Made by a program: the position numbers and the translations under genes
Part shown: positions 20,989-32,392 of the stretch, piece by piece
Layout of the letters: each line of letters starts with the position of its first letter
Position numbering within the stretch: the stretch's first letter is position 1
Assembly (NCBI GenBank): GCA_017534965.1
Contig: JAFXVA010000008.1
Span: forward strand, 139,409 to 203,408
DNA: 64,000 nt
Direction of reading: 5' to 3'
Source of the DNA: Elusimicrobiaceae bacterium
GTDB taxonomy: Bacteria > Elusimicrobiota > Elusimicrobia > Elusimicrobiales > Elusimicrobiaceae
Notes under the pieces: generated by a model
What the model saw: the letters and a program-made list of their open reading frames with translations, nothing else
Database searches by the model: none
What the model was told of the DNA's origin: nothing

Positions 20989-21551
20989 ATTTTAATTTTA
21001 GTTTGTCACAAATAATTGAACTTGAAGAAGTTCCTTCAACGCAAGATTTAGCAAAAGAACTCGCAAAAAAATCTACCTTAACTGATAATCTGGCAATTTG
21101 CGCGCAAAGTCAAACAGCGGGGCGCGGTCGTTTTGAGCATACTTGGCAAAGTAATAAAGGCGGTTTGTATATCAGTCTTTTATTAAAACCCTCTAAAAAA
21201 ACAGCTTCTCTTGCAGAGTTAAGCATTAAAACAGGCCAAGCTGCAGCCCTTGCTTTAGAAGAAATGTATAATTTAAAAACCTTAATTAAACTGCCCAATG
21301 ATGTTCTTGTAAAAACAAAAACTGGCGAAAAGAAAATTTGCGGTGTTTTAATTGAAAGTGCCGTTTCAAGCGATAAACTTGAGTGGCTTATCGTCGGCGT
21401 AGGTGTTAATCTCAATAATAAAGTTGATAAAAACTTAAATGCTATTAATGTTAAAGAAATAATTAAAAAAGAGGTTGATATCTTTGAATTCAGGCAAGTT
21501 TTTCTAAAACATTTTACTACAAAATATATTGAGTGGCAACTTTCCAAATAA
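20985..21551 (+). CDS. birA: Biotin--[acetyl-CoA-carboxylase] ligase
   Basis: The 188-residue protein has the biotin ligase core: STQDLA, QTAGRGRFEHTW, LLLKPS, IKLPNDVLV, KICGVLIES and VGVGVNLNN. It attaches biotin to the carrier protein of acetyl-CoA carboxylase. The N-terminal HTH repressor domain and the usual C-terminal SH3-like domain are absent, so it is a short, enzyme-only form. It is translationally coupled to uvrB (ATGA overlap). Confidence 0.88.
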   Translation: MNFNFSLSQIIELEEVPSTQDLAKELAKKSTLTDNLAICAQSQTAGRGRFEHTWQSNKGGLYISLLLKPSKKTASLAELSIKTGQAAALALEEMYNLKTLIKLPNDVLVKTKTGEKKICGVLIESAVSSDKLEWLIVGVGVNLNNKVDKNLNAINVKEIIKKEVDIFEFRQVFLKHFTTKYIEWQLSK

Positions 21552-21581
21552 AAAAAGCCCCATTTAAAAACGGGGCTTTTT
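21552..21581. terminator. Bidirectional terminator birA / receiver gene
   Basis: AAAAAGCCCC (21552-21561) pairs with GGGGCTTTTT (21572-21581) between convergent genes. Confidence 0.85.
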
Positions 21582-21598
21582 CTTCTTTATAAAACTTC

Positions 21599-21964
21599 TT
21601 AATCGCCCATAATTTGTTTAACTTTATCAAGTAAATTTTTAGGGCTAAAAGGTTTTAAGCAAACACCTTTAACCATAGGTTTGCCAAGGAACATGTGTCC
21701 TGCTGTTTCCAAGGCAGAAAGTATAAGAACGGAAGTTGAACTTATATCATCATCTTTCTCCATTTCGGCTACAATAGTTTTTCCGTCCATACCGGGCAAC
21801 ATTAAATCAAGCAAAACCAAATGCGGTCTGATTTCTTTTATTGCGGGGATAGCATCTCTGCCGTTTTCGCAAATAGTGACCTCATAACCGGCTCTTGTTA
21901 AAATCATATTAACAAGTTCCATAATATCTCTATCGTCTTCTACTACTAAAATTTTCTTTTTCAT
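21599..21964 (-). CDS. Single-domain response regulator (receiver only)
   Basis: The 121-residue CheY-like receiver domain has VVEDDRD, the phospho-acceptor Asp53 in LLDLMLPGMDG, LILSA, and the conserved lysine in CLKPFSP. There is no output domain and no histidine kinase nearby, so the partner is unknown. AGGGGAAGGA precedes the start. Confidence 0.88.
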   Translation of the reverse strand: MKKKILVVEDDRDIMELVNMILTRAGYEVTICENGRDAIPAIKEIRPHLVLLDLMLPGMDGKTIVAEMEKDDDISSTSVLILSALETAGHMFLGKPMVKGVCLKPFSPKNLLDKVKQIMGD

Positions 21965-21979
21965 ATATTTTCCTTCCCC

Positions 21980-22008
21980 TTGCTAATCTTTTAATATTCT
22001 ACTAAAAT
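21980..22008 (+). promoter_or_regulatory. tilS promoter
   Basis: TTGCTA (21980-21985), a 17-bp spacer and TAAAAT (22003-22008). The -10 ends 10 nt before the tilS ATG and no ribosome site is visible. Confidence 0.5.
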
Positions 22009-22018
22009 AAAAAGTAAT

Positions 22019-22750
22019 ATGAAAGACCCTAAATTTCAAGCTACTATATGGCAAACTTTAGTAAATTTTGCTAAAGAAAACAAATTTTTTAAACCGAAAG
22101 ATAAAATCTTAGTCGGTCTTTCCGGCGGGGCGGATTCTGTCGCCCTCTTACATTTTATTTGCCAGCTTGCCAAAAAACAGCAATTTTATGTTTATGCTTG
22201 TCATGTGGATCATCAATTAAGATCAAACTCTAAAAAGGATGCTACCTTTGCCAAAGACTATGCAAAAACTTTGGGGGTTGATTGTGTCGTAAAAAAAGTT
22301 AATGTTAAAGCCCTTGCCAAAAAAGAAAAGAAAAGTTTAGAACACGCCGCAAGAACTTTAAGATATAAAGCTTTTGAAGAAGTAGCAAAAAAATTTAATT
22401 GTTCAAAAATTGCTCTTGCCCACCACGCAGATGATAATACGGAAACTTTCTTTTTAAATCTCTTACGCGGTACAAAAGCCAAAGGGTTATGTGGTATTCC
22501 CGTTATGCGTAAAGCAGGTAAAAGGCAAATTATAAGGCCGTTTTTATGTATTACGCGCCAAGATATCAAAAAATATTTAGCGCAATATAATCTTAAAAAT
22601 GTGGAAGATCAAACCAATCAAGAAGATATTTATTTGCGCAATTGGCTAAGATTAAAAATTATTCCGCTTTTATTAGAAAAACAACCTTTGTTAAGGCAAC
22701 ATGTTTTATCTATAACCAAAGAACTTTCTAAGCAGCTAAAGCAGCAATAA
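22019..22750 (+). CDS. tilS: tRNA(Ile)-lysidine synthase, short form
   Basis: The 243-residue N-type PP-loop ATPase has the ATP loop LSGGADSV, HVDHQLR, HHADDNTETFFLNLLRG, and IRPFL...KYL. TilS converts the anticodon C34 of tRNA-Ile2 to lysidine. The protein ends soon after the catalytic domain, so the TilS substrate-binding and C-terminal domains of long forms are missing. The gene converges with the next one and overlaps its 3' end by 23 nt. Confidence 0.85.
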   Translation: MKDPKFQATIWQTLVNFAKENKFFKPKDKILVGLSGGADSVALLHFICQLAKKQQFYVYACHVDHQLRSNSKKDATFAKDYAKTLGVDCVVKKVNVKALAKKEKKSLEHAARTLRYKAFEEVAKKFNCSKIALAHHADDNTETFFLNLLRGTKAKGLCGIPVMRKAGKRQIIRPFLCITRQDIKKYLAQYNLKNVEDQTNQEDIYLRNWLRLKIIPLLLEKQPLLRQHVLSITKELSKQLKQQ

Positions 22751-23285
22751 ATCCTATCATAAAACACAAGAAGAAGAAACACGCAGCAAAAGGTAAAACA
22801 AAAGAGCCCATAAAAGCAATCATGCTGGTACTTCTTGCTATGCCGTAAACTTGTTTTATAGCGTTTAAAACAAAATATATTTGTGCGGCTATTATTCCCA
22901 AAACGAGAAGAGGCACAAAAGGCAACATTAAAGGGAAAGCTTTTGCTATTAAAAAGCAAGGTATAGTTAAAGACCAAATTACCTGGGAAAGCCCCAAAAA
23001 TATAAAAATACCTAAAGAAGAGCTTTGATTTTCCGTCATTTCAAGTAAGGTATTACAAATTGCAGCCAAAACAAAGTTTAAGATAATATTTGTAATGAAC
23101 CAAAAAATAAAAGCAAAAGCAAAACCTACAATGGAACCTGTTGTATTAAACCCCAGTTTAATTGCGAAATATAAACTTATTATTCCAAAGGCATAGCCAA
23201 AACAAGCATAGGAAAGTTTTTTGCCTTCGGCAAGATTTTTTAGACAAATTTCAGGGTTTTGGATAAATTCTGTTAATATTTTCAT
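22728..23285 (-). CDS. Yip1-like multi-spanning membrane protein
   Basis: The 185-residue protein has about five hydrophobic helices and resembles the Yip1/YIPF-like domain proteins often found next to SppA in bacteria. Residues NPEICLKNL after the N-terminus fit that family. I start it at ATG 23285 (MKILTEF), two bases past the sppA stop, rather than 48 nt upstream inside sppA. Function is unknown; a membrane-protease helper role is only suggested by context. Confidence 0.65.
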   Translation of the reverse strand: MKILTEFIQNPEICLKNLAEGKKLSYACFGYAFGIISLYFAIKLGFNTTGSIVGFAFAFIFWFITNIILNFVLAAICNTLLEMTENQSSSLGIFIFLGLSQVIWSLTIPCFLIAKAFPLMLPFVPLLVLGIIAAQIYFVLNAIKQVYGIARSTSMIAFMGSFVLPFAACFFFLCFMIGFIAALAA

Positions 23286-23286
23286 A

Positions 23287-24351
23287 TTAATATGTCCACA
23301 AATAATAAACTTTAGGTGTTGTGGCCTCTTCAATTTTCATATTGAATTTGCCTTGCACAGAACTAAACAAACTGCCTAAATCTGATAAAGAAGTAAAGTT
23401 TGCTTGGGCAAATTTTATATTTTTTTGTCCGGTTAAATTTTCAAGCACTTTTTTAGCTTCTTCTATTCCGCCTAATTCATCAATAAGACCAAGGGCTTTT
23501 GCTTGGCTTCCGGTCCACACGCGTCCATCAGCATAAATGCGCAATTTTTCTTCCGGAATATTCGGGCGGGATTTTTTTACAACATTAAAAAATTGTGCAT
23601 AAGTATCATTTATCATATCTTGCAGGAGTTGTTCTTCTTCCTCAGTCATTTCTCTGTAAGGGGAGCCGATATCTTTATGTTTTGCAGATTTAATAGGTTT
23701 AAAAGAAACGCCTATTTTTTCAAGCAAAGGCGTAAAGTTTGCTCCTTGCATAATAACACCGATAGAGCCCGTTATAGTGCCCGGTTGGGCAACAATTTTA
23801 TCAGCAGCAGTGGCAATATAATAACCGCCACTTGCGGAAATATCTCTAAACATAGCAACTACGGGTTTGTTTTTACTTTTAAAATAAGTAAGAGCGCTAT
23901 AAATATCTTGAACAGAAGCAACTGTTCCACCCGGAGTATTAATATCTAAAAGTAAAGAGTGAACATTTTTATTTTCGGCTAATTCTCTTATTTTTGTGGC
24001 AATTTGGCTTGGACTTTGAGAAGAAGACCAAGAAGAATTTTGCCCTTCTTGTATAGTTCCGCGTATTTTTATTACAGCCGTTACCCCACCGCTATAGTTT
24101 TCCTTTTTAGAAAAAGATTTAATTCCGCTTTCTATTTCTTCCCCATCATTATAAAGTTGCCCGGGCGTAAAAACGATATAAGCCGCACTTATTAAAGAAA
24201 GACCAAAAAGGCAAATTAAAATAGTAAGCAAAGTATTTGTAAAGAAAGAACTTCTAAAAGAAGCAGGTTTTTTGTAAAAAATTTCTTCTTGTTTGAAACT
24301 AGGTGGTGCAGGGGGGACCCCTTGATTATTTTGATTATTAAAGTCTTGCAT
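23287..24351 (-). CDS. sppA: Signal peptide peptidase SppA (S49)
   Basis: The 354-residue protein has one N-terminal transmembrane helix (about 37-60) and an S49 protease domain. The catalytic serine is in DISASGGYYIA and the lysine in IKSAKHKDIGSP. INTPGGTV and TGSIGVI are also conserved. It degrades cleaved signal peptides on the outer face of the inner membrane. AGGAGG precedes the start. It is divergent from dapA and coupled to the Yip1-like gene. Confidence 0.93.
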   Translation of the reverse strand: MQDFNNQNNQGVPPAPPSFKQEEIFYKKPASFRSSFFTNTLLTILICLFGLSLISAAYIVFTPGQLYNDGEEIESGIKSFSKKENYSGGVTAVIKIRGTIQEGQNSSWSSSQSPSQIATKIRELAENKNVHSLLLDINTPGGTVASVQDIYSALTYFKSKNKPVVAMFRDISASGGYYIATAADKIVAQPGTITGSIGVIMQGANFTPLLEKIGVSFKPIKSAKHKDIGSPYREMTEEEEQLLQDMINDTYAQFFNVVKKSRPNIPEEKLRIYADGRVWTGSQAKALGLIDELGGIEEAKKVLENLTGQKNIKFAQANFTSLSDLGSLFSSVQGKFNMKIEEATTPKVYYLWTY

Positions 24352-24421
24352 AAAAATCCTCCTATCTTAATTATATCAATAAATGATACAATTATCTTGT
24401 AGAATATTGGGAGGGCTTTTT

Positions 24422-25306
24422 ATGTTTAAAGGTGTTTTAACGGCTTTAATAACGCCGTTTAAAGATAATAAAATTGATTTTCGCTCTTTAGAAGTTTTAA
24501 TTGAAAGACAACTTGCCAGCGGTGTCAGTGGTTTTGTAGTTTTAGGAACTACTGCCGAAACGCCTGCTTTAAACGAACAGGAAAAAGAAGCTTTAATAAA
24601 ATTTTGCACGGAAAAAGTTAATAAGAGAGCAAAAATTATTATTGGTGCCGGTAGCAATAACACACAAGCAATGCTTAAAAATTGCGAAATTTCTTGTAAA
24701 TATGATCCCGATGGCCTTTTGATAGTTACGCCTTATTACAACAAACCTAACTTAAGCGGTATGATAGCCCATTATACCCTTGCTTCCCAATTTAATAAAC
24801 CGATAGTTTTATATCATATTCCAGGCAGAACAGGCCAAAAACTTTCCATAAAATTTTTTGAAGAACTTTTAAATAATGTTCCTCAAATTATGGCGATAAA
24901 AGAATCTTGCTATGATATTTCTCATCTAACGGAAATGGCTGTTAAATTTGCTCCAAAACGCATAAATTATATTTGCGGTAATGATGATTTGTGGCCTGTC
25001 TTTTTAGGGCTTGGCTCACGCGCAATTATCAGTGCGGCAGCAAATACAATGGCCCCTTTCTTTGTTAAAGTTTATAATTTGTTTACAGAAGGTAAAACTC
25101 AAGAAGCGATGGCTCTTTTCTCTCAAGGATATTCTTTGATAAAAGCAAGTTATGCAGAGGTCAACCCAACTTGTGTAAAATATCTTTTATCTTTAATGAA
25201 TCTTGCAAGTGATGAAGTTCGTTTACCTCTTGGATCAATCAGTGATGAAAATAAAAAAATGCTTAAGCATATTTACGAACAAACCCCACAAGGAATACTT
25301 TTATGA
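24422..25306 (+). CDS. dapA: 4-hydroxy-tetrahydrodipicolinate synthase
   Basis: The 294-residue DapA condenses pyruvate with aspartate semialdehyde in the DAP/lysine pathway. FKGVLTALITPF, GTTAETPAL, ITPYYNKP-type VTPYYNKP, YHIPGRTG and the Schiff-base lysine in IMAIKESCYD are seen. The start at 24422 follows GGGAGGG and matches the family N-terminus; an upstream in-frame ATG has no ribosome site. It overlaps the kinase gene by 4 nt and heads a tight five-gene operon. Confidence 0.95.
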   Translation: MFKGVLTALITPFKDNKIDFRSLEVLIERQLASGVSGFVVLGTTAETPALNEQEKEALIKFCTEKVNKRAKIIIGAGSNNTQAMLKNCEISCKYDPDGLLIVTPYYNKPNLSGMIAHYTLASQFNKPIVLYHIPGRTGQKLSIKFFEELLNNVPQIMAIKESCYDISHLTEMAVKFAPKRINYICGNDDLWPVFLGLGSRAIISAAANTMAPFFVKVYNLFTEGKTQEAMALFSQGYSLIKASYAEVNPTCVKYLLSLMNLASDEVRLPLGSISDENKKMLKHIYEQTPQGILL

Positions 25307-26034
25307 ACAAACAAATTTGTGTTTTAAAATTTGGTGGCAATACTCTTGCCAATAAAGAAAAAATTTTACTTGCCGTTAAACTTATTAAGCAACGCTGGGA
25401 GGAAGGTTGTCTGCCTGTTATAGTTGCTTCTGCTAACGGCAATTTTACAGATATACTTTTGGATAACGCTTATAGTTTAAGTCCCGATCCTAATAAACGC
25501 GAACTTGATATGTTAATTACTACCGGCGAAAGAATAAGCGTGGCCCTTTTATCTATTGCTTTAAATGAGGCCGGGCTTCCTTCTGTTTCTTTAACAGGTT
25601 CCCAAATCGGGCTTATAACAACTTCTACTCACGCAGGTGCGCAAATTGTGGAAATTAAAAGCGATCGCCTTAAACGCGAACTAGAACAAGGCCATATTCC
25701 CATAATTGCCGGCTTTCAGGGTATTGGTCAAAACAAAGAAATTACCACTTTAAAAAGAGGTGGCTCTGATGTTTCAGCAGTATTTATTGCCTCTTTCTTG
25801 GGTGCAGACCATGTGGAAATGATTAAAGATGTTGACGGCGTTTACGATAAAGACCCCAATAAAAATAAAGATGCCAAAAAGTTAAACCTTTTAGATTTTG
25901 ATGTTATGTATAAACTTGCCCTTGAAGGAGCAAATGTTTTGCATCCCGATGCAATAACTTTGGCTAAAGAAAAGGGTATTGAAATTAGAATAATTTACTA
26001 TAAAACAGGTGTGGCAGGCACGATAATAAAATGA
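25303..26034 (+). CDS. Aspartate kinase, catalytic domain only
   Basis: The 243-residue aspartokinase has KFGGNT (9-14), ITTGERIS, GGSDVSAVFIASFLGAD and KDVDGVYDKDPN. It ends right after the kinase fold, so the two ACT domains that bind lysine or threonine are absent. This should remove the usual feedback control, although a separate ACT protein could exist elsewhere. It sits between dapA and asd with 4-nt overlaps on both sides. Confidence 0.9.
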   Translation: MNKQICVLKFGGNTLANKEKILLAVKLIKQRWEEGCLPVIVASANGNFTDILLDNAYSLSPDPNKRELDMLITTGERISVALLSIALNEAGLPSVSLTGSQIGLITTSTHAGAQIVEIKSDRLKRELEQGHIPIIAGFQGIGQNKEITTLKRGGSDVSAVFIASFLGADHVEMIKDVDGVYDKDPNKNKDAKKLNLLDFDVMYKLALEGANVLHPDAITLAKEKGIEIRIIYYKTGVAGTIIK

Positions 26035-26909
26035 TTAAAATAGCAATTTACGGAATAAACGGCCTTGTAGGTCGTTTGATGGAAGAACAATTAAAACATT
26101 TAAAACAACCCTATGAACTTTTAAGAGTTGGCAGTCAAGATAAACCCGTTGAAAGTGATATCGCAATTTTATGCACGGATGATGAAATCAGTTTCAAACT
26201 TGCGCAAGTTTTAAAAGACAAAACAAAATTTATTGTTGATATGTCTGCCAAGTTTAGAAATGAACCTGATATTCCTTTAGTTATACCGGAAATTAACCCC
26301 CACGCAATTACTAAAGAAACACAACTTATTTCAAGTCCAAACTGCACAACAACAGGGCTTGTAATGGCTCTTAATCCTTTAAAGAAGAAATATACCCTTG
26401 AAGAAGTTTTCTTTTCTTCTTATCAGGCAATCAGTGGCGGTGGTAAAAAACTTTTGGAAGATTTTAAAAATCCCGAATCTTTATACCGCGCAAATTGTGT
26501 TCCTTTAATTGGTTCTATTAAAGAAAATCTCTGGACGAGCGAAGAACTTAAAGGGCTAAACGAAACACGTAAAATTTTGGAACTTCCCAAAATAAAAGTG
26601 CGCTGTCATTGTGTGCGCGTTCCGGTGGAAGTTTCCCATAGTTTATGTGTTTCTTTGCGTGCAAAAGAAGCTTTTGATTTAAAAGAATTACCTTCTTTAT
26701 TTGCCACACAAAAAGGGCTTGTTTACGATGAAAAAATTCACACACCTAAAGAAGTTGCCGGCCAGGAAGAAGTTTTTGTCAGCCGTCTTAGACTTGATCC
26801 GGAAGATAAAAATTATATTCATTTTTGGATAACTTTTGACAATCTTTTAAAAGGGGCTGCCTTAAACGGCAGGCAAATTGTTGCTTACTTAATGGAGAAA
26901 TTTTTATGA
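26031..26909 (+). CDS. asd: Aspartate-semialdehyde dehydrogenase
   Basis: The 292-residue protein has the NADP-binding YGINGLVG start, the catalytic Cys105 in SSPNCTTTGL, SYQAISGGGKK, and CVRVPVEVSHS with the catalytic His. It reduces aspartyl phosphate to the semialdehyde. It is somewhat shorter than the usual 330-370 residues. It overlaps both neighbours by 4 nt. Confidence 0.93.
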   Translation: MIKIAIYGINGLVGRLMEEQLKHLKQPYELLRVGSQDKPVESDIAILCTDDEISFKLAQVLKDKTKFIVDMSAKFRNEPDIPLVIPEINPHAITKETQLISSPNCTTTGLVMALNPLKKKYTLEEVFFSSYQAISGGGKKLLEDFKNPESLYRANCVPLIGSIKENLWTSEELKGLNETRKILELPKIKVRCHCVRVPVEVSHSLCVSLRAKEAFDLKELPSLFATQKGLVYDEKIHTPKEVAGQEEVFVSRLRLDPEDKNYIHFWITFDNLLKGAALNGRQIVAYLMEKFL

Positions 26910-27559
26910 TAAAAGTTTTTTTAAATGGTTCAAGTGGCCAAATGGGCCAATTAATTGCCAAAAATATTGAATCTTACGACGATATGCAAATTGTCGGCAA
27001 AAAAGATAAAGATGTTTTTGAAAAAGGCGAACAATTTGATATTGTTATTGATTTTAGTTTGCCGGAAGGTTCAAAAGAGGCCTTTCAAATTGCAAAGCAA
27101 AACAAAGCAGCTTTTTTATGTGGAACAACTAATTTATCCCATAATTTTATACAGGCCTTAAAGAGCGAAAAAGAAATTCCTGTTTTTTGTGCCCCTAATG
27201 TAAGTATCGGTGTTTTTCTTTTTAGCCGTCTTTTAAAAGAAGCGGTGCAAAAATACCAAGGTTATAATTTTGCTTTGCACGAGGAGCATCACGCTAAAAA
27301 GAAAGATGCCCCAAGCGGAACAGCAAAATCTTTAGCCGCTTTTATAGGTTTTCCGGAAGAAAAAATAACATACGTGCGCAAAGGCAAAGTGCCTGGCACG
27401 CATAGTTTAACTATAACTTCTTCCGTAGGAGATGAAGAAATTTTATTACAACATAAAGCTTTAGACCGCAATTTATTTGCCTCTTCTGCAGTTAAAATTG
27501 CAAGGTGGCTTGTTAATCAAAAAGGCGGATTTTATACAATGGAGAATTTTGTAAAATGA
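26906..27559 (+). CDS. dapB: 4-hydroxy-tetrahydrodipicolinate reductase
   Basis: The 217-residue DapB has the NGSSGQMG nucleotide loop, GTT, APNVSIGVFL and the family motif EEHHAKKKDAPSGTA (catalytic His128/His129 region). It makes tetrahydrodipicolinate for DAP. It is shorter than the E. coli enzyme (273) but complete in motifs. Its stop overlaps the Mur ligase start. Confidence 0.95.
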   Translation: MIKVFLNGSSGQMGQLIAKNIESYDDMQIVGKKDKDVFEKGEQFDIVIDFSLPEGSKEAFQIAKQNKAAFLCGTTNLSHNFIQALKSEKEIPVFCAPNVSIGVFLFSRLLKEAVQKYQGYNFALHEEHHAKKKDAPSGTAKSLAAFIGFPEEKITYVRKGKVPGTHSLTITSSVGDEEILLQHKALDRNLFASSAVKIARWLVNQKGGFYTMENFVK

Positions 27560-28890
27560 AAATACATTTTGTAGGTATCGGTGGCGTAGGCATGAGTGCT
27601 CTTGCCCAACTTCACGCAATGAACGGCGATGAAGTCAGCGGTTCAGACCGCTTAATAAATAATGGCTTTACCCAACTGCCTATTTGGCAAGCATTAATAA
27701 AACTCGGCGTAAAAGTTTTCCCCCAAAACGGCAGCGCAATCACGCCTGATACAGATGCCGTTATTTTAACTTCGGCAATAGAACCTGATAATATTGAAAT
27801 TAAAAAAGCAAAAGAATATGGCATTCCTGTTTTACACCGCTCTGATTTACTTGCAAAACATGTCAAAACCCATCACACTATTGCTGTTTCCGGCACAAGC
27901 GGTAAAAGCACAACAACGGCTATGCTTTTTGAAATTTTGCGCCAGGCCGGCAAAGAACCTTCTTTAATTACAGGCGGTTTTCTACTTTCTTTGCAGAAGG
28001 AAGGCTATTTCGGTAATGTCTATAAAGGCAAAAGTGATATTCTTGTTATAGAAGCCGATGAATCAGACGGAACTCTTGTTAACTATCACCCTAAAATCGG
28101 CCTTATGCTTAACCTTGCCAAAGACCATAAAGAACTTGATACTTTAAAAGGTTTCTTTAAAAAATTTAGAATTAACTGCGATAAATTTATTTATAACGCG
28201 GATCAAGCCGATTTGGAAGAAATCGGTAAAGGTGCTTTAACCTTCTCTTTAAAAGATGCCAACAATATCAAAATGGATGGCTTTTGCTCTACTTTTGAAA
28301 TTGAGGGCGTGCCTTTCAAAATCAATTTGCCGGGCGAGCACTATATAAAAGATGCTCTTGGGGCAATAGCCGCAGCCCGTCAGGAAGGCGTTAGTCTTGA
28401 AGACTGCGCTATCGCGCTTGAAAACTTTAAAGGTGTTTGGCGCCGTTTTAATTCTATCGGCGTTAAAAACAAAATAGAAGTTATTGATGATTTTGCCCAC
28501 AACCCGCATAAACTTGCCGCTACTTTAAAAGCGGCACATTTGCGCGGTAAAAGAGTCCTTGCGTTTTTCCAACCGCACGCTTTTACAAGCGTTCAACTTT
28601 TGCTTAAAGAATTTATTGACGAGTTTAGCGCAAATATTAAAGAACAAGATCACTTGTGGCTTGGCGAGATTTATTATGCCGGTGGCACAATTCCGCCTAA
28701 TATTTCAAGCAAACTTATTTATGAAGGTCTTAAACATAAAGGCACACCCGTTAGTTTTTTAAGTGGCAGAGATGATACCGCCAAAGATATTGCAGCAAGT
28801 GCAAAGCCCGGTGATGTTATTTTGGTTATGGGCGCACGCGACCCGACATTGACCGACTATGCAAAGCAAATTTTTAATATGTTAAAATAA
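27556..28890 (+). CDS. UDP-N-acetylmuramate ligase, MurC/Mpl type
   Basis: The 444-residue Mur ligase has GIGGVGMSALAQLH at the N-terminus, the ATP loop SGTSGKSTTT, IEADESDGT, and the C-terminal domain motif VIDDFAHNPHKLAA. Most features suit MurC (adds L-Ala to UDP-MurNAc), but DDFAHNP is also close to Mpl (tripeptide recycling ligase). Its position at the end of a DAP-synthesis operon is compatible with either. murE and murD lie 10 kb away. Confidence 0.8.
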   Translation: MKIHFVGIGGVGMSALAQLHAMNGDEVSGSDRLINNGFTQLPIWQALIKLGVKVFPQNGSAITPDTDAVILTSAIEPDNIEIKKAKEYGIPVLHRSDLLAKHVKTHHTIAVSGTSGKSTTTAMLFEILRQAGKEPSLITGGFLLSLQKEGYFGNVYKGKSDILVIEADESDGTLVNYHPKIGLMLNLAKDHKELDTLKGFFKKFRINCDKFIYNADQADLEEIGKGALTFSLKDANNIKMDGFCSTFEIEGVPFKINLPGEHYIKDALGAIAAARQEGVSLEDCAIALENFKGVWRRFNSIGVKNKIEVIDDFAHNPHKLAATLKAAHLRGKRVLAFFQPHAFTSVQLLLKEFIDEFSANIKEQDHLWLGEIYYAGGTIPPNISSKLIYEGLKHKGTPVSFLSGRDDTAKDIAASAKPGDVILVMGARDPTLTDYAKQIFNMLK

Positions 28891-28905
28891 CTTAGAGGTT
28901 TTTAT

Positions 28906-31288
<2,383 letters not shown>

Positions 31289-31291
31289 TTC

Positions 31292-32380
31292 ATGGAAAAT
31301 AATGCCCCTGACAAAAAATATTATGAAGTTACAGATGTTAAAAGTCAAAAGAAATATCAAGTTGAAAAAAGTTTTTCTTCCTATGAGCCTATAAGTAAAA
31401 AATTAGATATTTTAAATTTTGACCCCAATCAATTTAACCGAGTTTATTATAATGAAATTGCTCTAATTCTCTTAGCCGAGCAGCGTTCTTCATCATCAGA
31501 AAAAGAAGGTCTTGCTCTTACAAAAAGAGTTTGTTGGACTCTTATGATAGGCAGCTCTTATTTTATTATTATGTGTTTTATAGCTGCGTTTACTGAAAAA
31601 CAAGCAGACAAAAGACTTGCCGCTTTAATCTTTGGTATTATTTTTCTTTGTTCTCATATTGGTGTCTCTTCTTTTATGCTTTTTTCTGTAAGAAAAGTAG
31701 ATAGATATTCTCTTAAAGAGAGATTCTTTTCTTTTTTCAATGTGAAATATTCAAGATATACTCATATTGAAAGGGAATACAACAAAGCGCATATATATGG
31801 TAAAACACTAAGTGAAGATTTTGATCTTGCAATGGAAAAAATGGCAGTAAGTTCGGTAAAATTTACAAACGATGAAGGTTTAACAATTCCTTATAATGAC
31901 AAAACCCTTGAACTTGTGGAATTAAATGCCCGTATAGGCTCAAAAAGCCGCTTGCTGGTTTCTTATTTTATCAATAAAAATTTTAAGGGTGAAACAATAA
32001 TTAAGCCTATAAAAGAAGCCTCAAAATCTAATTTTGCCTCAAAGCAAGAAGTTTATTTAGAAGATTCTGTTTTTAATAAAAATTTTAAAATATTTGCTGA
32101 TGACCAAGTGGAAGCTCGCTATCTTTTAACTACTGCATTTATAGATAGACTTTTAAGTTTCCAAATGGCGCATAATTGCACTATAAGCGTTCTTTTTAGC
32201 AATATTAGCAAAAAATCAAATATATTTTTATGTATAGATTTTGGTAAAGATTTCTTTGAACTCCCAAAGGGCAAAGGTTGGATACACGATTCTTCACATT
32301 TCTATAAGATTTGTCAAGAAATAAGAGAAATAGCCGAAATTCTTGACGCTCTTAAACTAGACCAAGATATTGGGATGTAA
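31292..32380 (+). CDS. DUF3137-like membrane protein, subtype A, copy 1
   Basis: This 362-residue protein is the first of four tandem paralogs. Subtype A opens with YEVTDVKSQKKYQV. A pair of transmembrane helices follows (about 85-105 and 110-130). The cytosolic C-terminal domain has FINKNFKGETII and FADDQVEARYLLTTAFIDRLL, a pattern I associate with DUF3137. It ends LKLDQDIGM. The gene starts 3 nt after ligA and uses GGAG within ligA. The link to LemA downstream is a known genomic association of this family; the function is not known. Confidence 0.7.
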   Translation: MENNAPDKKYYEVTDVKSQKKYQVEKSFSSYEPISKKLDILNFDPNQFNRVYYNEIALILLAEQRSSSSEKEGLALTKRVCWTLMIGSSYFIIMCFIAAFTEKQADKRLAALIFGIIFLCSHIGVSSFMLFSVRKVDRYSLKERFFSFFNVKYSRYTHIEREYNKAHIYGKTLSEDFDLAMEKMAVSSVKFTNDEGLTIPYNDKTLELVELNARIGSKSRLLVSYFINKNFKGETIIKPIKEASKSNFASKQEVYLEDSVFNKNFKIFADDQVEARYLLTTAFIDRLLSFQMAHNCTISVLFSNISKKSNIFLCIDFGKDFFELPKGKGWIHDSSHFYKICQEIREIAEILDALKLDQDIGM

Positions 32381-32392
32381 AAGAGAAAAATT

